DNA of 24,403 nucleotides from Stramenopiles sp. TOSAG23-3 (taxonomy: Eukaryota; Sar). Positions 9,430 to 18,700 of this stretch are shown piece by piece. Position 1 is the stretch's first letter. Each line of letters begins with the position of its first letter. The translations under genes and the position numbers were made by a program. The notes under the pieces are model-generated. The model was not told the DNA's origin and did not search any database. It was given only the letters and a program-made list of their open reading frames with translations. Where the stretch lies: assembly GCA_900128585.1 (NCBI GenBank), contig LT642303.1, positions 1 through 24,403 of the forward strand, in the 5' to 3' direction.

Positions 9430-9738
9430 TTATCCAACAACAGCTTGTTCAATACCGTGTTCTGATGGATTTGGTACCACCTTTGAATTTGAGCCTCTAT
9501 TTGGTGTACGCTTTTGTTTTTTTGTTCTGTCAGCATCTTCTTCTCGTTTCATATACGCAGCAAGCCATGCTTGCTGCTCACCAGCTACCATTTCTTCGAT
9601 TCCGTTAACGAGTCTATTAATGTTGTACTGGCTAGCTTTCTCAACTTTTGTCAATGAATTCCACCACAAAATCTGGTTCTCGATTGCGGCTATAATGCCA
9701 TTGTACCTCATCAACTTCTTCTTGTGATATCTCTCCAT
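9430..9738 (-). CDS. Small 102-aa protein, resembles C-terminal part of SLATT/DUF4231 proteins; possibly truncated
   Basis: The ORF starts at ATG 9738, with an in-frame stop four codons upstream. The first ~65 residues are a helical segment with the pattern R-Y-x-x-I-x-x-x-E-x-x-I-x-W-W-N-S-L, then N-I-x-R-L-V-x-x-I-E-E, then E-Q-Q-A-W. As I recall it, this arrangement follows the membrane part of SLATT/DUF4231-type 2TM proteins. The C-terminus is basic and low in complexity. No transmembrane helix is present, so if the resemblance holds, the membrane part is missing and this is a remnant or a split gene. It fits the strict strand alternation of the neighbouring genes. It converges on the secreted coiled-coil gene (126 bp between stops) and diverges from the beta-lactamase-like gene. 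It could also be a chance ORF. Confidence 0.45.
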   Translation of the reverse strand: MERYHKKKLMRYNGIIAAIENQILWWNSLTKVEKASQYNINRLVNGIEEMVAGEQQAWLAAYMKREEDADRTKKQKRTPNRGSNSKVVPNPSEHGIEQAVVG

Positions 9739-10257
9739 AAGAGTCGTCTAATACACTGAATAACCTAAAGCCAACCTTTTTTTACTACAAAAAAAGTTTG
9801 AAGTATGAACAATATAATGTTGGAGTTAGGGTTTATGCTACTTGGACAGCAAATCATCATCATCATCATCCTCTCCAATCAATAGTCCGTCCATCATCTT
9901 TTTTTCTTCTTCTTCATTATTCATCAACATCATCATCACATCATCATTAATAAATACGACCGACGGAGGAAGGAAGGAAAAAAGAAGAAGAAGAAGGGGT
10001 TCGTTGTTCATCGTCGTGTATTATTATTATTATTTTCTCTTCTTCTTCTTCTTGTTGCTGCAAAGTTCGCGAATAATCCACACAATATAGTATACACAGA
10101 CAGGAATCATAAAAACATTTGTCCAGAATTGGATCGTTTGCATTCAATGATCACACACTCGGCATAACTAAAAATCTAACGGATTGATAGTTTTAAACAA
10201 AGAATTGTTTTTGTTGCGTAAAAGTACTGCTATAAATTCAATCCTTGCGCGTGCCAA
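9739..10257. promoter_or_regulatory. Short divergent intergenic region with trinucleotide repeats
   Basis: About 520 bp lie between two divergent ORF starts. The stretch contains CAT repeats (9853-9870 and 9928-9950), a GAA run (about 9983-9996), a TTA run (10018-10034) and a TTC run (10037-10053). No gene is seen. It should hold the promoter of the beta-lactamase-like gene. Confidence 0.5.
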
Positions 10258-11931
10258 ATGTCGACGAACGAATCGAGTGTTGTAGCTAATTCACCGAGCG
10301 CGCCCGCTGTGGGGGGCGCGGTGCCAAGTAGTCGGGGGCAGCCTGGTAGCTCAGGTAGACCGGCTCCAACTGGACTGATGGCGCGTTTTGGCTCTTCCGT
10401 TTTAGGGTTGTCCCCAGTGACGTGGGCACTACTGGCCTCTGCTGCAGGCATGCAATATTTCGGGAGTGCCGCCGAGGAACCTGTAAAGGAGCGTGCTGAG
10501 AAGACCGAAACCGAACGCGTGCAAGAAAATGCAGGAATGAATGTAGATTTTTTGGGTCAAATCAAGACGTGGGCGGACCAGTATGTCGCCAACAAACAGA
10601 TACCTGGTATGGTGGTTGGTATATCGCACAAGGGAAAACTAGTATACAACGAAGGATTCGGCGCGTACTCCACCGACTCGATCCTGGCTATAAAGGAAAT
10701 GGGACAGCTAATCGTGACCGCTGCTTGCTTGACTTTGGTAGACAAAAATAAACTCTCGTTGGATGATCCTGTGTCGAAATACATCCCTTCGTTTTCAAAC
10801 TTTCGGGTTTTGAAGTATCCATTTTTTAAAGAATCGGCTGGGGTATGGGCAACTGAGCCCTTGAGGTCGCCTATTTTAATCCGGCACTTGTTGAATCATA
10901 CATGGGGCTTTCCCTCCGGGCGGCCCTTCCACGCAAGTGAAGAAGCGATAGCACACATGGACAGGGAGGTAGACAGCAAGTTTTCGAAATTAGAGCCTGG
11001 TAAAACTGAAAACGACTTTGCGAAGATGGCAAACGTCCCGCTTCTGTTTCAGCCTGGGAAAGGGTTTCGCAAAACCGTCGGTGTTGACGTGCTCGCGCAC
11101 ATCGCGTGCAAAATCAGTGGCACACCACTGGACCAATTTGTGCAAACGACTATTTTGGACCCGTGCCGAATGTCAGAAACCGGGTGGTTCGTAACGGCAG
11201 AAAACAAGGCAAGGGCAACACCTCAGTATTTAGCTGTGCCGGCGTATACAGGTACAATGGGTCTTGCGCTTACAGGAAAAGACGAGGGTCACACCTCGTG
11301 GCTCGGGTGGCGAATTGCGGAAACGAAACGGAAAGCTCCGATAGGGAAACCATACCAAGGCCGGGTGAATAGCAATGGTATTTACAGCACTTGCGAGGAC
11401 GTCATGAAATTTATGCGCATAATAAAGAGCGACTTTGCCGGTACCATTTTGTCTCAAAGAATGGTCAGTATGTTAACTACAGACTCTTTGAAGGGCCAAG
11501 CGCTGTCCGACAAAGATTTCAACACACATGGGAGAGACACGGCCAACTCGGCAGGTTTTCACCCAAGTCTTGGCGCCAGTTCTCCTGGCCAAGGCATGGG
11601 ATACGGTGGAACATGTATAGTAGTTGACCCAAGTACAAGTGCTATTGCTGGATCGGCGGGGACCTTTTCCGTTATGGGGGACATGGGAACGGAAGTGTGG
11701 CACGACCCGAAGCAACAAATTTCAGTTTTTGTAGGTACTCAGGTTGCCCCTTTCCACGCATTCCCACAATTGAGGCAAGAGTTGGCTGCCTATGTGTACG
11801 GCAGTTTACTCCCGAAGGCAGCTCTGCCGTTCTTTGTCCTGCCCGACCAAAACCAGCCGACTACAATGATGTCCTCGATGATGAATATTGCCATGTATAT
11901 GATGATGTTTATGCCCATGGGGGGGCTCTGA
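10258..11931 (+). CDS. Beta-lactamase-fold (class C / LACTB-like) protein, catalytic motifs lost
   Basis: The 557-residue protein has a Ser/Pro/Gly-rich N-terminus (1-40), a hydrophobic segment (about 48-68) that could be a membrane anchor or targeting signal, and a serine beta-lactamase/penicillin-binding domain (about 96-520). Fold landmarks are clear: I-P-G-M-V-V-G (115-121), L-S-L-D-D-P-V-S-K-Y-I-P (166-177), R-H-L-L-N-H-T-W-G-F (209-218), the F-Q-P-G block (264-267) and the closing G-T-F-S...W-H-D-P block (468-484). Counting back from the L-D-D-P block, the active-site S-x-x-K aligns with E147-M-G-Q150, so both catalytic residues are replaced. The Y-x-N tyrosine aligns with K272, and the usual W-G-G before the last motif reads V-M-G. 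Active members hydrolyse beta-lactams, esters or peptides; this one is most likely a pseudoenzyme. The last ~25 residues are unusually Met-rich. ATG 10258 starts the frame and is the only start considered. Confidence 0.85.
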   Translation: MSTNESSVVANSPSAPAVGGAVPSSRGQPGSSGRPAPTGLMARFGSSVLGLSPVTWALLASAAGMQYFGSAAEEPVKERAEKTETERVQENAGMNVDFLGQIKTWADQYVANKQIPGMVVGISHKGKLVYNEGFGAYSTDSILAIKEMGQLIVTAACLTLVDKNKLSLDDPVSKYIPSFSNFRVLKYPFFKESAGVWATEPLRSPILIRHLLNHTWGFPSGRPFHASEEAIAHMDREVDSKFSKLEPGKTENDFAKMANVPLLFQPGKGFRKTVGVDVLAHIACKISGTPLDQFVQTTILDPCRMSETGWFVTAENKARATPQYLAVPAYTGTMGLALTGKDEGHTSWLGWRIAETKRKAPIGKPYQGRVNSNGIYSTCEDVMKFMRIIKSDFAGTILSQRMVSMLTTDSLKGQALSDKDFNTHGRDTANSAGFHPSLGASSPGQGMGYGGTCIVVDPSTSAIAGSAGTFSVMGDMGTEVWHDPKQQISVFVGTQVAPFHAFPQLRQELAAYVYGSLLPKAALPFFVLPDQNQPTTMMSSMMNIAMYMMMFMPMGGL

Positions 11932-12334
11932 AATGCGTTCTGGGTAATGGTATAATCCGTCGTTGGTAATGGAGACAAATAGATAGAACGAATCAAGCAG
12001 TGGGCGGTTCGGTCGAAGCAATATGTTCGGGTGCATCAGCGTGTTGGTATTTGACGAGAAAAGAGGTGAAAGAAACGTCTCCTTTTAAAATCTGATGTGT
12101 GATAAAATAATCTTAAAAGGACAAAGCTTTTTTTAAAAAAAAAAAAAGTATAGTATTTTATAAAAGAGAAATTAATGTTTTCAATTCTTAAGTTTAGTAT
12201 CTACACTGGCTCACAAATCGCGTGTTTTTAACACACTATGTTTTATTAATCCAATTTAATTTACAACAAACAGTGACACTGTCTCCAGGCAGAGAGCGAA
12301 CCCCTTCTACCACAGCCAGGGCGTGTTTCAACAC
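11932..12334. other. Convergent 3' intergenic region
   Basis: About 400 bp lie between the stop of the beta-lactamase-like gene and the stop of TMEM17. The stretch holds a perfect 9-bp inverted repeat (TCCTTTTAA at 12080 and TTAAAAGGA ending at 12121, loop about 24 nt) followed by a T7/A13 tract (about 12128-12147). These may belong to a 3' UTR or mRNA end. No gene is seen. Confidence 0.45.
12242..12247 (-). promoter_or_regulatory. AATAAA polyadenylation-type signal for TMEM17
   Basis: On the minus strand AATAAA lies about 90 nt after the TMEM17 stop codon, a typical distance for a poly(A) signal. It is a match in AT-rich DNA, so chance is possible. Confidence 0.35.
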
Positions 12335-12811
12335 TCAATCTTGTTTCTCCCCGTCGGTCTGCTGCAACCGAAGAAACCCGGCCGTTTGCCTATCGATAAA
12401 GTGGTACAGTGCCCGCTTTGCCAGCCAAATTTCAACCACCAAAAATATAAGCCCTACAACACCAAGCGGGAACTCTACGGGGTATCGTATAGTTTGTCCA
12501 AAACTAAGGTACAAAAGACAAGGTGCTTGTGGGAAACACGAAAAGAGAACAAAAGCAGAGAGCTGGGGTACTTTTTCCTTCAAGTTTCCATGGTATCCGA
12601 ACCAACAGCGAGCGATTTCTGTCCCACACCATATAAATGTGCTGAACGGCATGAGAAAGGATTGGGTGAAGTCTAAGTTCTGCAAATTGAACGATTTGTG
12701 CGCCGACAGATAGACCAGTATAATCCCATACACTAAAGAAAACCAAGCGTTGTAGTAAAGACACAACTGCAACGGCAGACTGCCATTTAACTGTTTCGAA
12801 GTGGGCGCCAT
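12335..12811 (-). CDS. TMEM17: Transmembrane protein 17 (ciliary transition zone)
   Basis: The 158-residue protein has four predicted membrane helices (about 16-37, 48-70, 82-104 and 112-134), matching the Transmemb_17 family (TMEM17, TMEM216, TMEM80). The N-terminal S-L-P-L-Q-L-C-L-Y-Y-N block and the G-Y-x-G-N-L-x-E-K-V-P loop (72-82) agree best with TMEM17 among the paralogues as I remember them. TMEM17 sits in the membrane of the ciliary transition zone with the MKS/B9 complex and helps gate entry of membrane proteins to the cilium. The protein is about 40 residues shorter than the human form, mainly at the two tails. ATG 12811 lies just before the first conserved block. It diverges from Rab2 across 2 kb and converges on the beta-lactamase-like gene. 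Confidence 0.85.
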   Translation of the reverse strand: MAPTSKQLNGSLPLQLCLYYNAWFSLVYGIILVYLSAHKSFNLQNLDFTQSFLMPFSTFIWCGTEIARCWFGYHGNLKEKVPQLSAFVLFSCFPQAPCLLYLSFGQTIRYPVEFPLGVVGLIFLVVEIWLAKRALYHFIDRQTAGFLRLQQTDGEKQD

Positions 12812-13490
12812 CTACCCTTCCGTTCTTTCCTACCAAACTACAGTCTGTGTGAATCCCTTTTAGCGGCTGTGGTTAATTATCGGAACAAGCGCCAACACGT
12901 CCTTCCCTGTCGATTTTAAATCATTTTCCTTCCTGGCGCATTCAAACAGAAACGGTGGGAAAGCGGTATGTTACGATTTATAAAACCAATGAATAGCTAA
13001 GTAGAGATAGAAGAAAGAAGAATTATTACGAAGAAGTAGTAGGTGTAGTAATAATAATAATAATACTATATACTATATCGATCTACTATAGTCTGTACTA
13101 CTAATAATAAAAACCAGTTAAGTTCGTTAGTAATAAAGTTAAATAAAATAATTTAAAGAAGAAGGAAGTTTTATAGTTAGTTATATATAGTTGTAATTTG
13201 TTTTAAAAACTGTTGCACCTTACACCATTCACAGGCCCACAGTGAGGAAGAAAATGGAAGCAAGTGGTTATTTTTGTTTAATTCAATTTTTTAGTATAAT
13301 AATAGGGAGTAGAGAGTATGGGAAGGAGGTAGTAGGGTGTTTTTGAATTCTTTTTATTTAATTATAGAATGTTATATATTTAAATCCTATTTAATATTGA
13401 TTTTAAAAGTATAATAATTTGTACATTGATTGGAATAATAATTTGTTGCTGGAGAGAGAGAGTGTACAATAGAGTCCGTCCGTCCGTCCT

Positions 13491-13518
13491 TCTCTCTTCT
13501 CTCTTCTCTCTTCTCTCT
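13491..13518 (+). repeat. TCTCTTC heptanucleotide array
   Basis: About four tandem seven-base units of C and T are flanked on the left by GTCC units (13474-13489) and on the right by CCTTCCGT-type units. The whole 13474-13538 stretch is a pyrimidine-rich compound repeat. Confidence 0.8.
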
Positions 13519-13632
13519 CCTTCCGTCCTTCCGTTCCGTGATGACTTTTTTTTAGTGGTGAGTCGAATATGATATTTATAGTTAGTAATCCTAATAAGGA
13601 ATGAAGAAGCTATTAATTATATTTAGGGGGCT

Positions 13633-13658
13633 GGGCTCTGGGCTCTGGGCTCTGGGCT
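13633..13658 (+). repeat. GGGCTCT heptanucleotide tandem repeat
   Basis: Three full copies plus GGGCT lie in otherwise AT-rich DNA. Seven-base G-rich units recall telomere-type repeats, but the unit is not a known telomere sequence and the array is short and internal. Confidence 0.85.
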
Positions 13659-13725
13659 ATTTTGATGACGTTTTGTTCTTCTTGTCTATTACGGGAATCT
13701 AAAATCTTAATCAGGGCTGCTCTGC

Positions 13726-13779
13726 TCCTTCCTTCACCTCCTTCCTTCCTTCACTTCCTTCCTTCCTTCCTCCCCCTCC
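13726..13779 (+). repeat. CCTT tetranucleotide tract
   Basis: CCTT units are interrupted by CACC and CACT variants over about 54 bp. The unit type matches the long tract at 5596-5712, so this repeat class recurs in both large divergent gaps. Confidence 0.8.
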
Positions 13780-14780
13780 GGTTGTTCTGTTGTCTGTCAT
13801 GTGTGAGGGAGGTTGTTCCCCCGCTGACATCATGGATCGATCCTGGATAATTAAAATAGACGAAATGAAATTTGATAGGAGTACCTATATAGTATAATCA
13901 GAACGAACGTAGAAAGAACGTAGAACGTTCCGTAGAGTTATTGAGTTATTTATATTGGCATAGTTCCAATAGTGTTACATCTAAAATTCTATTTTAGTTA
14001 GAAGGAAGATAGAAGAAGTGTGAAAGGCCAAAAAAAAGAAAAACATCGTTAATTATTTATTCCCCTACTATCCTTATGTAAAGAAAGATAGAAAACTGAA
14101 ATTGAGTGCATTTTTATATTTGTATTCTACTTTAATATACATTAAATTACCTATTTAAATTTATACGAAAATCCCCAAACGTCTCTTCAAAAATATACTT
14201 CTATGTATAATCAGTATACGAAATAAAAAACAAATATTAATATAATAATAGTATTATTAATATGTATTTGATAGGGAAATAAAGTTGAAAGGAATGGATA
14301 GCGTCTTCAAGACGGACGGAGAATGAATAAAAATTCATAATTAAGGATAGTTTATATATATAATTTTATAATAGTAATTATATACTTAATAACAAAACGT
14401 ATCAAAATGCAAAATAGTTATTCCAATGCAATCATATATCCTTAATTATCTATTGGAACGACGCGATCTGGAAAGATTGTTTTTCATTATTAATTAATCA
14501 ACACGCGCTTAGTACTTTACTTTTAACTCGTGCGTGAGTAATTTTAATTTTTGTATACAGCAGTTCTAGGGTAGACATGTTTGGCGTTTAAACAACAACT
14601 AGTGAAATCACAACAATTTCTTCGTCGCTCTTAACATTAAGCACGTGTCATAGAGGTACAACTAAGACGCTCTTTTAACATTAGAACGGTGCAATACAGA
14701 TATTGTAAGTTTCTGCACGCCAGTACAAAAGAGTAAACTCAAACCACAACAACGGACTGAATTCGAGTGGGTGCTTTTAA

Positions 14781-15473
<693 letters not shown>

Positions 15474-15601
15474 AAGGTGTGCGCTGCCGAGATTTGCCGA
15501 GAAAAGTCAGCGCTGTGTTGGCGCATGGCTCATTTTAAAATTTACGTTTTGCAATAACAATATTTTACGAAATCTTATTTTCATTTTAACTTACAAAAAC
15601 G

Positions 15602-15607
15602 AATAAA
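15602..15607 (+). promoter_or_regulatory. AATAAA polyadenylation-type signal for Rab2
   Basis: AATAAA lies 129 bp downstream of the Rab2 stop codon in the convergent gap before the WD40-FN3 gene. A second AATAAA occurs near 15724. Either could serve. Confidence 0.4.
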
Positions 15608-15758
15608 AACAAGTTGTTCCGTTCCGAAGTTCAATCCCTTACTTCCCAAAATTCTACGGTCATACATGATAATAATTTTTTTTTTAATCTCTGCTCTCTT
15701 TTTAATTATACACTTATATAAGAAATAAATTTAATTCGAAGAGACACTTTTGTGCTCT

Positions 15759-18700
15759 TTAAAAATCATCCTCTTCTCCAGCTTTCTCTTTCTCTTTCGC
15801 TTTCCTCTCCTTTTCCTGTTGCCTCTCCAGCTTTTCTTTGGCATCTCTTTCAACTTTGCGCTTGTGGCTGATCATGACGTACTCCATCTTCGTTGGGCAG
15901 CGTATTTCTTCCGAGGCAGAACTCCACTTCCCTTGGCCAACTTTATTGATCGCAGTCATACGAAAGACGTACGTCTTCCCAGAGGATAACCTTTCAGCCG
16001 TCGCAGTCATTTGCCCAGGGTCCAGTTCATCGAATATGACCCCTTCCTCCCATCGTCCAGTGCCAATTTCCATGTGACTGTATGCATACTGGGTAATTCG
16101 ACCACCATTATGAAATGGAGCTTCCCATGTCAAATCGACAGTGTTCATGGTCTCTTCGCTGCACTTTGGGGGATCCATAACTTTCGGAACTTTCGCGCGG
16201 TCTGTTGGAACTTCGTCGCTGGGTTCATTGAATTCACTAAAGCCAATGTCATTCCCGGCACATAGAATAAATTCGTATACAGTCGAAGAGTCCAACCCTG
16301 AGATCAAGACGGAGCGCCATCCGTTGTACCCATTATCCTCGTCTTCGCCAGTTCCATCGCCTCGTGTTTTTGTGGCACGATCGCGCTTCAGCCGCTTATT
16401 CCGCTCGAACTCTAATTGGACGATATTCTGAGGGCAGTACCCTTGACACTCGTCGTCTACTAATGTGAGTTCGTTGCTTTCTGTAAACGTTGCGCCGACG
16501 CTTAGCCCCCCCTGTCTCCACCTGATTTTGTACGTGTGAACGGTGCCGCCGTTGTGGTACGGACGCCGAAAGTGAACCCGCATTTTTGTTGGCCCCTCGG
16601 AAACAGGGAAGGCCGTGTCCGGAGAATCGGGTGGCGAAATTGCTGTTCGGGCAATAACTGGACTGCACCATGGCCCTAGCCCTTCGCCGTTTATGGCGGC
16701 AAACTGGCACTCGAAAAACGTCCCCGGCTCCAAAAAAGTGATCTCTCTTCGCCATGGCTGAATTGTTGAAATTCTGTATATCAGCCACTTCTCCGGTTCT
16801 TTTTCCGTCTTTTCGGGCGCGTCTGTTTTCGATGGTCCACGCAGCTCTTCTTCGTCTTCCTCTGGTGTTTCTTCTTCCTTGCCACCGTCTACTTGTTTTA
16901 GGCATGGCCTATACCTCAGTTTATACCCATTGATTATTGCGCCGTTGTCATACGGCGGTTTCCACTCGTAAAACAGTGATGTGACTTGCTTCTCTGTTAT
17001 AGCGAATGTGTCTGGCGGCATTGGTATTGTTGCAGCTGTCGCGGTTGAGAATGAGGGTCGACTCCACGGGCCAATCCCCACTCGGTTAATTGCTGCAACT
17101 CGAAATTGGTACAGCACACCCGGCTTCAGACCAGTGACGACTGTTGCTAGGAGTGCATTATGGCCAGGCTGGGCATCCCCGTGGTCTTTCAACAATGCCT
17201 TGCGTTTCTTTCTTACTTCGATTTTCAACAGTTTTTTGCGAACGCGAAGCCGCCTTACTTCAATTTGTTTCATCCCTTCTTTGATTTTCATTTTTCTCAA
17301 TTGCTCTTTTGCACGATGTTTGATTGCGTGTGCAACGTCGGCCGCACCTTTCCTCGCGTCATTGATTTCGATGACTTTGTCGGGGAAATCACCAAAGCTA
17401 CGAACATCGCCACCCCTGAGCTGCAATCGTATGTTAAGAATATGGGCACCCATGTCTTTAGGCTGACGCCACGACAGTGCAATCGATGTCTTGGTTACCG
17501 TTTCGACGCTTGGCGCAACAATTCGCAGAGGCTCGGCGGCGTACGTTCTCGCCCACCGGCTAGGGGTGCTCCAGTCACTTTTTCCAATTTTATTAACAGC
17601 GCGCACCCGGACTTGATAGCTTATACCGGGCGTCAGCTCGTCTATGTGGAGTTCTAGTACATCACACACACCCAGGTGAAAGGAGTGCCCCCATTCAGCC
17701 TCGAGATCGGGATTTGGGGCACCTTCGCGCCTTTCTATAATATATTCAATAATTTTCTCGCCCATAGCTGGAGGAGCTTCCCACGATATATCCATGAAAT
17801 ACTGGTCAATTTTTGTAATTTTGGGTTTGTCTGGGGCATACGGCGGCACCGGTTTAATCTGCCACATTTTTATGAACGTGTCGAGGGAACTGGACAAAAC
17901 ATGGCCGCTGGGCAATTCGACTGCGTGATGCACGACGTCTGCGTGCCCGTGGAGAACTTTTAGCATCAACCTGTTCTTGACATTCCATATTCTGACGCTG
18001 TGATCAGCGCCCCCACTTATAAGCCTCTCGTCGTCGGGGGACCAAGTGACAGACATCACCCAGTCAGTATGGCCGGTGAGTGTGGACACCAGCGTGCCAT
18101 CCTTCGGCTTCCATATTTTTATTGTGTGATCTACTGACCCCGTAGCGATACGCCTTCCCGATCGAGAGTAACGGCACGTGTTTATCCAGCCCGTGTGCCC
18201 AAACCACCTAACACCAAACTTACGCATGTCGAAGGTCCTGATGAGCCCACCGCGGAGGGCAATTTCATCTATAGTATTTCTCTTGCGTAGGTCCCACATC
18301 TTTTTCGTTGCGCCTACGCCTTTCTCGTCAACTTTGTCCTTATTTTCACTATTACTGTTTCTGTCGCTTTCGGCATCACTATTTTCGACAGTGCCATCGC
18401 TGCTTTCGCCATCTTTTGATTCTTTGTCGTCGTCGTCGCTGTTGCTAGGAGAGTAGTTCGCGTTTGGAGTGGCTGCTTTTCGGGCCGCTGATGCCGCTAA
18501 TTTAAAATTTGCTACGTCTTCTTTGGCTTTTCTTTCTTTTTCCAATCGTTCCTTTTTTTCTTTTTCTGTCTCCATTCGATCTTCATAAACGGTATAATTG
18601 CCAGCGTTTACACGCATTTTCCCAAAGAAACCTCTGTGGACCGGAACATATTCGGGCGGCCACTCTGTCTGGGGCAACCGCTGAAATATCTGTACATCCC

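Noticed and set aside
9153-9536. 127-codon minus-strand ORF spanning the end of the secreted coiled-coil gene
   Set aside because: Antisense to the coding 3' end and overlaps the better small ORF at 9430-9738 in a different frame.
12222-12713. 163-codon plus-strand ORF overlapping TMEM17
   Set aside because: It is antisense to a well-supported gene, Lys/Ser/Pro-rich and without recognisable motifs; it is a shadow frame.
12860-12890. Possible RFX X-box upstream of TMEM17 (GTT...AAC half-sites near 12871-12885)
   Set aside because: The half-site spacing is one base too long and the inner bases do not match the consensus; AT-rich DNA gives such matches by chance.
13633-13658. Interstitial telomere
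   Set aside because: GGGCTCT is not a known telomere unit and there are under four copies.
16396-16905. 169-codon minus-strand ORF inside the WD40-FN3 gene
   Set aside because: Arg-rich out-of-frame shadow; the FN3 frame explains the region fully.
17160-17657. 165-codon plus-strand ORF antisense to the WD40-FN3 gene
   Set aside because: Lies opposite intact FN3 domains; no motif of its own.
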